Assembly (NCBI GenBank): GCA_038277395.1
Contig: CM076192.1
Span: forward strand, 13,749,494 to 13,813,493
Reading direction: 5' to 3'
DNA: 64,000 bases
DNA from: Dryocosmus kuriphilus
Lineage: Eukaryota > Arthropoda > Insecta > Hymenoptera > Cynipidae
Positions within the stretch are counted from its first letter, which is position 1, and the number at the start of each line of letters is the position of its first letter. The translations under genes were made by a program, and so were the position numbers. Under the pieces are notes generated by a model that saw nothing but the letters and a program-made list of their open reading frames with translations, did no database searches and was not told where the DNA came from. Below are positions 1-10,056 of this stretch, piece after piece.

Positions 1-640
1 GCCATACCTTTTAACCCATCGCCAAAAGGCGACGGCTCCAAAGGGGACGACTCCTAAGGGGACGGCTCCAAAGGGGTCGGCTCCCAAGTAGCGAAGGACA
101 GAATTACCGGCCAGCCAGAACTCCTCACAAGAGGTCTTGGAACAGCGGACTTCAACTGGAGCAACTCCTCTTGCCCGTCATGCGGGTAAGAGGAAAAGGG
201 GCTCCAAGAGCACCCCCTTTAACAGAGAGACAGAAGGGTCTAAGGCTCTGAAACCAGAGGGCCCGACCTTCATACACGCACAATATTGGATTTAGTTCCA
301 CACAAGATTGCGAGAAATGCGGTAGAGATGACGAGACATCTTTACACGGTCTATGCCAATGTCCGGCACTAGCTGGACTTCGGAAAGAAGTCCTCGGAGA
401 TCATTTCATAGAACCTGGGGACATTTCAGCGCTAAATGCGGGCGACATTCTGGGCTTCATTAAGAGGTCTGGGATGGGCTAGATAGGAGCGCGTATGTAA
501 AGTTGTGGCACAATGGACTTATAGTCTGAGTGCCGGGGGAGGAGGTGGTTTTAGTGGGTAGGGGCCGTCAGGCCGAGTCCCACACTCAGTCCGTCAAAAG
601 GATTTCCACCTCCTCCTCCGCCAAACAACAAAAAAAAATG
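1..640 (+). mobile_element. Internally deleted non-LTR retrotransposon copy
   Basis: Bases 1-280 resemble the 5' region of the larger element at 52241-52560: same order of ATCGCCAAAAG, TCCTCACAAGA, GGAGCAACTCCT and AAGGCTCTG blocks. Bases 289-482 resemble its 3' end near 57530-57720. The roughly 5 kb between these (ORF1, endonuclease, RT) is absent. The copy ends in an A-rich tract near 625-640, as expected for a non-LTR 3' end. This is a deletion derivative, too short to be autonomous. The left edge is the window edge, so the true 5' end is not seen. Confidence 0.7.
289..482 (+). pseudogene. C-terminal zinc-knuckle end of a non-LTR pol protein
   Basis: An open frame ends at a TAG at 480-482 and contains CEKCGRD, then SLHGLCQCPAL and GLRKEVLG. 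This is the C-x2-C...H...C cluster that follows RNase H in I/LOA/R1-type polyproteins. The same block (CRKCGRD, SLHVLCQC, GLRKQILG) occurs at 57540-57650. There is no upstream RT or RNase H here, so this is a fragment. Confidence 0.65.
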
Positions 641-717
641 ATAAGCGAATATTCCCAGCTCTGACACCACTATAAACAATAATGCCCACGATTTATATCG
701 CTATCCTTAATACTCAC

Positions 718-843
718 CCATTTGATCTATTTTTTCCATCTCTTCGATGATTTGCGAGGGATCCTTTCCCTTCAGGACAGCAGCTCGTACTAATTGCCTC
801 TGCTTTTTGTTCTTTTTCAGTTCCTTTTTTCGAGCTTCCTTTC
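718..843 (-). CDS. WBP11: Internal exon of WBP11 (WW domain-binding protein 11)
   Basis: On the minus strand a 126-nt exon lies between a splice acceptor (CACATAG, complement of 844-850) and a donor (GTGAGT, complement of 712-717). It has phase 2 at its start and phase 1 at its end. It encodes KEARKKELKKNKKQ, then LVRAAVLKGKDPSQIIEEMEK, then IDQM. This is the conserved N-terminal block of WBP11, a nuclear protein associated with pre-mRNA splicing; the human protein has the same arrangement. No other WBP11 exon was found. The next exon downstream would lie left of the window, and the first exon would lie beyond foldback element I, which therefore appears to sit in a WBP11 intron. This is the clearest intron-bearing host gene here. 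Family recognition is from memory of the protein. Confidence 0.75.
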
Positions 844-968
844 CTATGTGAAATTTTTATCTAAATTATAATTTAGATTTTTACGTTTAAGATGGGACTA
901 AATACTACAATATACATGTTTAGCAGCTGATTATTCACTTTTCTTGTTCTCAATTAGTTTTAAATAAT

Positions 969-976
969 ATAGAAGA
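969..976. repeat. Left 8-bp target duplication of foldback element I
   Basis: ATAGAAGA, repeated at 15628-15635 directly outside the other terminus of the element. Confidence 0.6.
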
Positions 977-2291
977 CAGTATCTCCAGAACGTGGGATTT
1001 TCTCACCCCACCACTTTCCCATCTGGGAGCAACACATGCAAACGTCGTGTGTCCGTGTGTTGTCCCTGTTACACGGCCGATTCGTACAGCCGAAAATGCA
1101 CGAACATGAACGATTCTAAATGTATCAATTGCTTGGCGAGAGACGAGAGTCGACGAGATGAGGCGAGTTCGCGATTCGGTTTCGATTTCGACTTGGAAGA
1201 TATTTGGAGCTTCGAGTTGACAAAATTGCCAACTAGCAGAAAGACTTCAAATAGGCATATAATAAAGTCTTGAAATATTTAATGATTATGTTTTTCAGGA
1301 ATTCTTATGGAATGTTTTAGACGATCCGATTCTACAGCGAATAAATTATAAGACACTGGAGGTTATATTTTTCAATTGACTTTAAATATTCTAAAGTTAA
1401 AATGATAATATATGATAATTATTTTTAATTTATTAAATTAATCAGCATTTTTACTTTATACTTACTTCCGATAATGACCTTTCTTTTAATTCCAATAAGT
1501 TATATAATAACCGAAAAGTTATTAACTTGACCTCACATGCTTTCTTTATATATGAAAACTTCATAAAACATTTAATGTCTTAAAATACTTATCTCAACAT
1601 TACAAAACTTACTTTTTAGAAGTTTATTTTAATTGTAAAATATATAAATTTAACAAAATGTATTTTATGAAGAAATATCTCGTGATTTTAAAAGGACAAA
1701 ACAATTAGGGTCATACATGGTACAAAAAACCGTCCTAAAATTTTAAATAAATACTGTACTCTGTGCTCCTTTCACTCCTTTCACAACACCTTCGAAGCAA
1801 AAATTTTTAATATTTGTATTAAATGATGAGTATTAGGTCCTTTGTATTCAAAGCAAATAATGGAGAAATTGTATTAATTATGGATGTTTAATTAACGTCA
1901 GTCCCCGTACTACTCACGCTTGACCTTCATTTTGACCTTGAAGTTGACCTTCATGGCATTTTGAAGGTCAACTTTGTTTTTTTAAATGGAAACCCCCATT
2001 TTTTACCTCTGCAATCGATAGAGCGGAAAATTCTACGTTCAGGTACGTACCCAAGTCATAGGTCAATTGTAACGTTCAAGGTCAGTTAGAGGTTATTTGA
2101 AATTAACAAAGTTTTCCAAGAGGTCAGTGCAATTCCTGAAGTAAATTTCAACGAGAAATTCATTGGTGAGCTCTGTATTGATCTTGGTGATGATCTTTAA
2201 GATTTTTTCAAGGTTTTTTCGAAGCAGTTTACGTTTACGTTTAGCATTACCCAGGAACAACGACGTGGATGTAGTAAATTCTGTTCCCTTT

Positions 2292-2375
2292 GGGGTGCTT
2301 GATTAGCGTGAGTCCCCTTGCCTCTCACGTTTCGGGGTGCTTGATTAGCGTGAGTCCCCTTGCCTCTCATGCTTC
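2292..2375. repeat. Two 42-bp tandem repeats beside the transposase end
   Basis: Two near-identical 42-bp units start at 2292 and 2334, each beginning GGGGTGCTTGATTAGCGTGA. They lie just outside the transposase stop codon on its 3' side. Confidence 0.8.
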
Positions 2376-3461
2376 AGTGAAGATGTTCGAACTGAAAACC
2401 TTGAGCTTCTTGACAAAAAGCTATGCGATTGTAAAAATGAGTTACAGCATTACGAATCATATCCCTATCAATGAAAGTAGCCTATTGAGAATCCGATTCT
2501 GCAATTCGTCTAAGCTTTGGGGTTGCGTTGAGTATACTTTGCTCTTTAAATAACCCCAAAGAAAATAGTCGAGAGGCGTCAGATCAGGAGATCTAGCAGG
2601 CCACTCGATTTCACCCCTTCTTGCAATCCACCTTTGAGGGAACTGAGTATCCAAATATGCTCGAACCTCCCTATCGTAATGAGCCGCTACTCCGTCCTGC
2701 TGGAACCAAATATTTTGAAAATTATCGCCTGTAATCTCCCTTATTCTTGGTACTATTTGGTTTCTGAGAAGCTCTTCATATGCACGGGCATTGAGATTAC
2801 CATCGATGAAGAAAGGGCCTATCAATGTATCATTCAAGATATCGGCCCAAACATTAATCTTTTGTGGATATTGTGTGTGACTCTCCAACATCCAATCAGG
2901 ATTTGTGTCGGACCAATATCTATAATTTTGCCTGTTAACTTCACCTTTTAAAGTGAAAGTAGCTTCATCTGAAAATACTGTATTGTAAAAGAAAAGAGGA
3001 TCTCTATCAATTCTGTCCATCATAATTTCACAAAATTCAACCCGACGATCAGGATCGTGTTCATTGAGCTCTTGTACCAGATGAACTTTGTAAGGATGGA
3101 AATTAATGCTTTTTAAAATATTTCGCACTGTCTCAGGAGCAACGTCACGCTCATCACTAGCTCGACGTAAACTAAGGTGTGGGTTTTCAACAAATGCTTG
3201 GGCTATGTCCATCTGCATCTCCTCAGATCCTGCAGATTTTGGCCGACCAGTTCTCTGACGGTCCTTGATAGATCCATGATTCATAAAGCGCCTTACAGTG
3301 CTTTCAATTGTTGATTTTGAGACAGGATTTAACCCTTCTCCATTACGAAAAGTGCGATTAAAAAGCAAACGAACTTGATTATAAGATCGAACTCGATCTC
3401 CCCAACCACGCATCATTAATACAGATACCCTTTCTCGTTTCGAAATTTTAGCTTGCGCCAT
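2374..3461 (-). pseudogene. DD41D mariner-like transposase, frameshifted near its C-terminus
   Basis: The open frame runs from the ATG at 3461 for 334 residues. The N-terminus has helix-turn-helix-like blocks (RERVSVLMMRGWGDR; a second DNA-binding region around 45-115). The catalytic residues are present: D165 in FSDEATF, D256 in WFQQDG and D298 in SPDLTPLDYFLWG. Exactly 41 residues separate the second and third D, the spacing of the rosa-type DD41D group. The frame stops at 2457, but an adjacent frame continues the family C-terminus and ends EHLH-stop at 2374. One frameshift near 2460-2480 therefore removes about the last 30 residues. Otherwise well preserved, so decay is recent. Confidence 0.8.
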
Positions 3462-4088
3462 AATAATCTTTTAGCGAAAGATAGTAAGTATGTACTCGTA
3501 ATACGTAAATTTAGTTTCGATTCGTAATATTCGTATGGAAAAACGGTATAGGACTTATGGTATCGCCTTAGGTATTGACTTAGGTATCGAAAAAAACGGT
3601 ATAGGACTGAATAACTCTTTGGGGAGGAACAGAACTCTCACCAGAACACCTGGAACTTTTGATGAAAAATTTCCTTATGATTTTACAATATTCAAAACGC
3701 TGTAATCAAGATCAATAGAGAGCTCACCAATGAATTTCTCGTTGAAATTTACTTCAGGAATTGCACTGACCTCTTGGAAAACTTTGTTAATTTCAAATAA
3801 CCTCTAACTGACCTTGAACGTTACAATTGACCTATGACTTGGGTACGTACCTGAACGTAGAATTTTCCGCTCTATCGATTGCAGATGTAAAAAATGGGGG
3901 TTTCCATTTTAAAAAACCAAGTTAACCTTCAAAATGCCATTAAGGTCAACTTCAAGGTCAAAATGAAGGTCACCATTGAATTCCTCGTTGAAATTTACTT
4001 CAGGAATGACCTTCACTGTTTTGAAAAATATTTTGCCTGAGGAAATATCCAACCGTCCCGGGACTTTTTAGACACCCTGTATATATAT

Positions 4089-4919
4089 ATTTAATATAAA
4101 AATCTTAAATGTTAATAGTATTTCCTTATCAGTGTCACCATAAGGCGATGGGGGGGGGGGGGGGCGATCGAATAATGTCCTGAATACCTGAAAATAAAAA
4201 TTCGAAAATAAAAATTGTGATCGAAATGTTATATTTAAGACTTCTTTCCACACAACCCAAGAGGTCGAGACTTTGGCGTATTTTTTTCACGTGGTTTCCC
4301 CCAGTAGGCATAATCCAAGATGTTAATTCTTGTTCTTCGTCAAATAAGCAGATTCCGGAGTGTTTTCATCCCTTAGCCAGGGGATGAAAACATGATAGGG
4401 TTTAATTGCAGGATGGGAAATTGGAATTTGAGTTTCTGAAATTAACTCCAAAAATCTTATTTCGAAAAAACCGCGCAAAACATTCACCCCCAAGGGTGGG
4501 TCTGAGAGAAAAATTCAAGAGCAAAAGTATTATGTATATTATATTATTTATATTTTTTAAATTATACACATATATATGAGCAAAAATTTGTAGATTTTAG
4601 AATTTTTAGAATTTTTAGATTTTGTAGTTTTTAAATAATTGGAAAAATGTAGATTTCTCGAAAACAAACATTTTCAGCCTTACCTAATTTTCCGAATTTT
4701 CAGATCCTATCAATATTAATTGAATTTTTCTGAAACTATCTAGAAAATAAAAACGTAAATACTTTAATAAACATGGAAGTTGCAGAATGGGGAATTGGAA
4801 TTTCAGTTTTTCAAATTAATTACAAAAATCTTATTTAAAAAAAACCGCGCACAAAATTCACCCCCAAGGGTAGGTCTGAGAGAAAAATATAAGACAAAGA
4901 GTATTATATATATTATATT
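4089..4919. repeat. Inner left arm of foldback element I
   Basis: Inverse of 13976-14810. Contains a direct duplication of about 120 bp (about 4410-4550 and 4790-4919) centred on CACCCCCAAGGGT and GGTCTGAGAGAAAAAT, with the matching pair inverted at about 14020-14120 and 14380-14480. A G-run of about 15 lies at 4150. Related sequence also forms the centre of foldback element II (32941-33160 and 33268-33470). No gene is visible. Confidence 0.7.
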
Positions 4920-5211
4920 ATACAGGGTGGCACAAAAGTATGGAAACCCCTGAATAACTCATCAGGAATTAATTTTTTTTTAAATATTAAACACAAAAGC
5001 TTTAGGATTTTCCCCTGGCTATTCAATGGCGACCTCGGTTTATTTTTTATTGCGGATTTGGAAAGAGTAGGGAATTTTACCTTCAAGTGTGGCTTTATCC
5101 ATAATAATGCTCTTGGCCTTGAATCAGGCATTCGAGGTCGCGCAATTGCTGTTTCTTAATAGTTCTTTCTGGGAGTCTTTGAAATCTGTTATTTTACTCT
5201 TTTCTTTCACC

Positions 5212-6292
5212 ATGGCTTCTCTAACAGAACAAGAGAGAGTTTCTTTATTAATGATGAGAGATTGGGGTGATAGATGTAGGTCGTATGACGAAGTAGTGCA
5301 GTTATTTCATGAAACGTTTCGAGAAGGCTTAACAGGCATTAGCAAATCCATTGTCTCTAAAACTATCAGGAGATTTGAAGAAACTGGGACTAATAAGAAC
5401 CGTCCAAAATCTGGAAGGTCAAAAACTGAAACCTCAGAAAAGCGGCAAATGAAAGTGGCCCAGTCTTTTGTCGAAGATCAGAATTTAACTCTTAGGAAGG
5501 CCTCTCAACAGCTTCAAATTAATCGAGTGGCAATTTTTAGGAACTTAAATATCATTAAATTTCACCCTTACACAATACAAGACCTTCATCAAGAAATAAA
5601 TGAAGATGATTTTGACCGGCGAGTTGAATTTTGTGAGAACATGATGGAAAGAATTGTTCAGAATCCTAATTTTCAGTCACTCATCGTTTTTTCAGCCGAA
5701 TCAACATTTCAACTTAACGGTGAAGTCAATCGCCGCAATTGTAGATATTGGAGCAATGAAAATCCTCATTGGCTACGAGAACATCACACGCAATAACCGC
5801 AAAAATTGAATGTTTGGGCAGGTATTTTTAGGGATCGAATAGTTGAACCCTTTTTCATTGACGGAAATTTAGATGGACCAAAATATCTGGAATTACTGCA
5901 GGAGCAAATAGTCCCAGCGATACAGGAAATATCTGGTGATGATTTTAATGAGGTTTGGTACCAGCATGATGGTGCACCTGCTCATTTTCAGGTGATTGTG
6001 AGAAACTACCTAGATGTAGTATTTAGTAATCGTTGGATAAGTCGCAGAGGAACTATTGAATGGCCAGCCAGGTCCCCTGATCTGACTCCAATTGACTTTT
6101 TTCTTTGGGGCTACATAAAAAATAAAGTGTACGCTACTAAGCCACGAGATTTAGAAGATCTAAGACAAAAAAATAGTCAATGTTTGCGCTGATATTACAC
6201 CTGATATGATAAGGAGTGCGATAGAAAATTTGTATGTCCGTCTAGGAATCTGCCAGGATCTTGATGGAGAACATTTTGAACACAGGTTGTAA
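5212..6292 (+). pseudogene. DD41D mariner-like transposase lacking its first catalytic Asp
   Basis: Start chosen at the ATG 5212 because MASLTEQERVSLLMMRDWGD aligns with the transposase at 2374-3461; the longer upstream frame runs into the inverted repeat. The first catalytic motif reads VFSAESTF, so Asp is replaced by Ala. The second (WYQHDGAPAH) and third (SPDLTPIDFFLWGY) are kept, again 41 residues apart. An in-frame TAA interrupts at 5794-5796, and a frameshift in the A-run near 6166 precedes the C-terminus, which ends EHFEHRL at 6292. At least three independent lesions mean it is dead. It is only moderately similar to the first transposase, so a different subfamily. Confidence 0.8.
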
Positions 6293-6460
6293 GCCTTGCC
6301 TTAACTGGCCGGGATCGTTAGCCTTGTCTTAACTGGAAGAACCATCTCCTTGTTTTAACTGACTGGGATCGTTAGCCTTGCCTTAACTGGCCGAGCCATC
6401 TCCTCGCCTTAACTGGCCGGGATTGTCAGCCTTGCCTTAACTGACTGGGATCGCTAGGAG
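6293..6460. repeat. Minisatellite, unit about 30-37 bp
   Basis: About five imperfect copies of GCCTTGCCTTAACTGGCCGG plus GATCGTTA, starting right after the transposase stop codon and ending before the right inverted repeat. Confidence 0.8.
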
Positions 6461-6650
6461 GTACCCTACAGTGGCTGTAATTTTTCAAAATTCTTGAAAA
6501 CGTCTTTTTAAAATAACCTTGAAAGCCTGGTTCAAGGCCAAGCACATGATTATGGATAAAGTCACACTTAAAGATAAAATTGCCTGCTCTTTCCAAATGC
6601 GCAATAAAAAATGGGGGACTCCCATGACTACGCGAACCTAGTGCGTATGG

Positions 6651-6920
6651 TGTAACGTGGTACGTGGTACACGTCACATGGCTTCCCCCTTTTCAGCCCG
6701 AAGACTGACTTGAGTGATAGCGGTGAGGCAGTAAGTTGATGAGTTGACTGTATGTAACTCATCACTGACTCAGTGGTTAGCGCATCGGGCTTTCGAGCCG
6801 GCGGCCTAGGGTTCGATTTCTCGGGACGGAGTCAAGTTTTACTGACACTCACTCGCTAAACTTCGAACACTCAACAGTCACTCTTCCTCTTCCATTCCTC
6901 AGTATAGCATTCCCGCTATA
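6651..6920 (+). repeat. Left LTR of the TRIM-like element
   Basis: Begins TGTAACGTGGTACGTGGTAC and ends GCATTCCCGCTATA. It differs from the right copy by a 7-bp tandem duplication near its start and scattered substitutions. Confidence 0.65.
6767..6836 (+). other. tRNA-like segment in the left LTR
   Basis: CAGTGGTTAGCGCATCGGGC resembles a box A region, and GGTTCGATTTC is a box B (TpsiC loop) match. The sequence then closes with CGGGACGGAGTC, which can pair with ACTCCG at the 5' side in the right-LTR copy. The anticodon stem is imperfect (CGGGC...GCCGG), so this is tRNA-derived and not a functional tRNA gene. Confidence 0.55.
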
Positions 6921-6921
6921 T

Positions 6922-6934
6922 TTGGCGCCCAACT
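6922..6934 (+). promoter_or_regulatory. Putative primer-binding site
   Basis: TTGGCGCCCAACT lies 1-2 nt inside the left LTR. TGGCGCC starts are typical of tRNA-primed LTR retrotransposons. Confidence 0.6.
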
Positions 6935-7172
6935 AAAATTACCCACACAATATCCTGAATCCTCTTCCAAGATACCGGGTGGTGTTTTAGGGTTTACCAC
7001 ACCGAGTGAGAAAGGTTTCTACCTAATCGGTGAAAGATCCGATAGGTAGGGGTCGGTATCTAAGGACTCTGATGTGTCGGTTTTGGGGATTCCACCGCAG
7101 CAGTTATGTTAGTGCCCAGCCGACAAAAAGATCCCTGCTCCTTCACTTGGAATATTAGAGATGTCCCGAAAT

Positions 7173-7188
7173 AGAGGAGGGAGGGGGG
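7173..7188 (+). promoter_or_regulatory. Putative polypurine tract
   Basis: AGAGGAGGGAGGGGGG abuts the first base of the right LTR, the expected plus-strand priming site. Confidence 0.65.
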
Positions 7189-7451
7189 TGTAACGTGGTA
7201 CACGTCACACGGCTTCCCCCTTTCCAGCCCGAAGACTGACTTGAGTGGTAGCGTTGAGGCAGTAAGGTGACGAGTTGACTGTATGTAACTCATCACTAAC
7301 TCCGTGGTTGGCGCATCGGGCTTTCCAGCCGGCGGCCTAGGGTTCGATTCCTCGGGACGGAGTCAATTTTTACTGACGCTCAATCGCTACACTTCCAACA
7401 CTCAACAGTCACTCTTCCTCTTCCATTCCTCAGTATAGCATTCCCGCTATA
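7189..7451 (+). repeat. Right LTR of the TRIM-like element
   Basis: Begins TGTAACGTGGTACACGTC. It includes a tRNA-like segment at about 7297-7363, here with ACTCCG able to pair with CGGAGT. The last ~62 bp is tandemly repeated beyond the LTR to about 7550 (CAGTATAGCATTTCCGCTAT...), so the 3' boundary is blurred. Confidence 0.6.
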
Positions 7452-7551
7452 ACGGGAACAATTGGGCGCTCCCATGGTTCCCTTCCATTCCTCAGTATAG
7501 CATTTCCGCTATAACGGAAACAAATGGGCACTCCCATGGCACCCCTGAGCC

Positions 7552-8078
7552 ATACCGTATCTCCCCGAGACCTACCCCAACGCACATAGTGTCAACGCCC
7601 ACTCTGAAATTACAGGACCCGGAATGATGTGTCGCGGGAGACAAGCCGCGAGCCACCGTCCGGAGGCCAAAGGAGCGCGCACGCGCACGAACCGCGCCGC
7701 ACCCGACACCACTGCTACACGCACACACTCGCACTCATGCACACGCGATACACATACACGTACCCGACACCTCCATTACTCGCACGCACTCACACTCATG
7801 TACACGCGATACACATACACCTTCCGATACTCTCGTCACACTCACATACACGCACCCGACACCTCTGTTACGCGCGCACGCTCACACTCATATACACGCG
7901 ATACACCCGCAAACCCAATACTTCTGTCACGCGCACTCGACGCCGCTACCGCTACCACCACACGTACACGTGGCACGCACACACACGCATACGCACACCA
8001 TCGCACTAGTATTATAAGAATTTTTTGTACCAAAAACCCAAATAAACTGTTTCTACTCTTGTACTCAGAGAAAACGCT
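7552..8078. repeat. GC-rich and CA-rich stretch without a recognised gene
   Basis: Long CACACGCGATACACATACAC-type low-complexity sequence. Open frames here are His/Thr/Arg-rich artefacts of the repeat. The last ~110 bp contain AATAAACTGT and CTTGTACTCAGAGAAA, and resemble the end of the GC-rich insert at about 56850-56975, so both may be ends of one repeat family, possibly an LTR. Confidence 0.5.
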
Positions 8079-8180
8079 TCCTTATTGTCTTAAAAACCTG
8101 ATCCCTGGCTGGGCTGGAGCGTCCGCTAAGGCAACTTAGGCTCCAGCCCAGCCAGGGATCAGGTTTTAAGACAATAAGGA
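8079..8180. repeat. Near-perfect 41-bp inverted repeat (hairpin)
   Basis: 8079-8120 and 8140-8180 are inverse copies differing by one A in a run, with a 19-nt loop (8121-8139). The arms include CTGATCCCTGGCTGGGCTGG. The duplication stops a few bases before the (AT)n and terminus of the next element. Confidence 0.85.
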
Positions 8181-8497
8181 CAATATATATATATATACAG
8201 GGTGTCCCAGGCTCAAGTGTCCGGACTTATATAGCTGTATAAAAAAAAAAATAATAAATCTAAATTTCGTTTTGCAAAAATTAATTAAACTCATAGCTTT
8301 TGAGTTATAAAACGTTCAAGCTGCACCAATCAGGAGTGTGGTATAATCAGTCGTGCGTGCGTGAACAGCGAGCCAGCGCTCACAGGCATGCTAGAAGTGG
8401 CCTGAAGACAACATTAAATTTAAATAAAAGAACATCGTTATTAAATCAATTCGAACTAAGACAGGATACGAGTACACTGGAACTTAAACTAAAAAAT

Positions 8498-9755
8498 ATC
8501 CAACACCATGATAAAAAAGGAACAGAAATGAATTACATTATTCAAATAAGCGACAATACAACATTAACACGGATATTCGTGCTAAATAGGCACCAGTGGG
8601 TGGAAACTAAATGTTAAAGGGTGGCGCAGTATTCACGCGTCCCCTAAAATATGAAACCACTAATCGGAACTAAAATGCAATATGGCCACGAATACCGGGA
8701 AATTTAAATGCATATAAATGTAAGGTAAAAGGTGCAGCTATTAATTCGTGAAAGAAATGTAGATAAAAAATATTGATAATATTCAATATTTTTTATCAAT
8801 ACATTTATTTCATGAATCAATAGCTGTACATTTTACTCACTTCATATCATTACGAGCAATATTGTAAAAATACAAGTGTTAAGAGGTATAGTAATTGACA
8901 CGAACATAATTTGATAAGAGTTAACATTAAAAAGTTTTATTTATAAAACAACTTTATAAATGATCCGTAAACCTTATATAACAAACTTGATATAGTATAT
9001 TCTACACTACTTAGAATCACATCCTTCGGAAATTCATGTCTCAAAATTGATTTATTGGACCTACAGTCCAATACACAGCATCGCCAATAAACTTTCGACT
9101 TTTGAGCTCGTCACCTAATGAACAAAAAAAAAACGCGCAAAATGAGAAGGACAATTTTTGAAGAGTCGTGCTTATAAACTATCTAAAATTTTAAATTATT
9201 GCATGATAATTTTTATCCATTTCTAATTCGTTTGTGAATTTGCTTTCAAAAAGTCAGTAAAAATAAGGTCAAAACGGAAAAGTATTGTTTAAAAATGTGT
9301 TACAATTTCACTAAGAAATATCTGCTTACAAGTAAAGATCAATAATTTTATTAGATATTATTTCTGATTCAGATGATAATTTTATCCCACTTTTAATTCG
9401 TTTTTTAATTTTCTTGAAAAGAGTCAATCAACATAACGGTCAAAATGGAAAAATTTTCAATGTTTTTGTTTAAAAAAATAGTGAATTTGAATGGTGGATC
9501 CTCTGCAATTTAAAAGCTCTATAGGTGCATTTTACGCCAAACTGAGATTTTTTGCAATAAAAATGAAGCAGCAGTTTGATTTAAAGGCGTCACACTTTTC
9601 TTTAACTTTGAAATGCAAAAATGTTTCAATGAATTCCACAATAAAAAATAAAAGCCTTAATTGTATAATTTTCAGTGCAATTCTTTTATTTCTTGAAAAG
9701 AGTCAGTCAACATAACGGTCAAAATGCAGCCACGATCCTTGAAGATTTGAACGAT
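8498..9755. other. AT-rich interior without a recognised gene
   Basis: Nothing coding was found. GTCAATCAACATAACGGTCAA near 9423 recurs near 9704, and AAAGTCAGTAAAAATAAGGTC near 9250 is a weaker match, so it is a diverged ~280-bp repeat. Short open frames here have no recognisable motif. Confidence 0.4.
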
Positions 9756-9756
9756 A

Positions 9757-9937
9757 TGTTATTTGCATTAATAAGTTAAAAATATTATTAACCAGCTGGA
9801 AAAGGGGTTGAGAGATGTTATTTGCATTAATAAATTAAAAATATTATTAACCAGCTGGAAAAGGGGTTGAGGGATGTTATTTGCATTAATAAGTTTAAAA
9901 TATTATTAACCAGCTGAAAAAGGGATTGAGGGATGTG
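9757..9937 (+). repeat. Three 59-bp tandem repeats
   Basis: Three units beginning ATGTTATTTGCATTAATAA and ending GGGGTTGAGRG, at about 9758, 9817 and 9876. Confidence 0.85.
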
Positions 9938-10056
9938 GGAGGAAAATGAAGAGGGCCCTGGCAAGAGTCAGCGGCTGCAGTGTAACGCCGCGAGGGGAGG
10001 CCGTGTGGTAGGGAACAGGACACAGGTATAAGGAAGCGGAGTTGAGCATCGCTCGT

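Larger units (their letters stand above)
1922..4086 (-). mobile_element. DD41D mariner-like transposon, left end truncated
   Basis: Long terminal inverted repeats: about 1923-2195 is the inverse of about 3705-3973, including CGATAGAGCGGAAAATTCTA and GGTACGTACC. The right end continues about 100 bp further to TTAGACACCCTGTATA, the usual CAGGGTGT-type terminus. The left end lacks this outer stretch and joins foldback-arm sequence directly at about 1922. It lies in the left arm of foldback element I. Confidence 0.75.
4923..6623 (+). mobile_element. Second DD41D mariner-like transposon, right end truncated
   Basis: Starts TA-CAGGGTGGCACAAAAG at 4921. The inner inverted repeat 5030-5130 (TTATTGCGGATTTGGAAAGA, then GTGTGGCTTTATCCATAATA) is inverted at about 6530-6615. 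The outer ~110 bp of the right end is missing, and sequence adjoining the miniature LTR element begins instead. It is inserted in the centre of foldback element I. Confidence 0.7.
6651..7451 (+). mobile_element. Miniature LTR retrotransposon (TRIM-like)
   Basis: Two direct repeats of about 270 bp (6651-6920 and 7189-7451), both starting TGTAACGTGG, bracket only 268 bp. Immediately inside the left repeat is TTGGCGCCCAACT (6922-6934), a typical tRNA primer-binding site. Immediately before the right repeat is a purine tract (7173-7188). There is no gag or pol, so it is a terminal-repeat element in miniature that would depend on another element's proteins. Its LTRs contain a tRNA-like segment. 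No clear target duplication was found. Confidence 0.7.

Noticed and set aside
6767..6836. Functional tRNA gene
   Set aside because: The anticodon stem does not pair and the 5' acceptor is mismatched in this copy. The segment lies within an LTR repeat.
7492..8139. Several overlapping 60-170 codon open frames in CA-rich sequence
   Set aside because: Composition is set by the CACACGCGATACA-type repeat, and frames on both strands are equally open.
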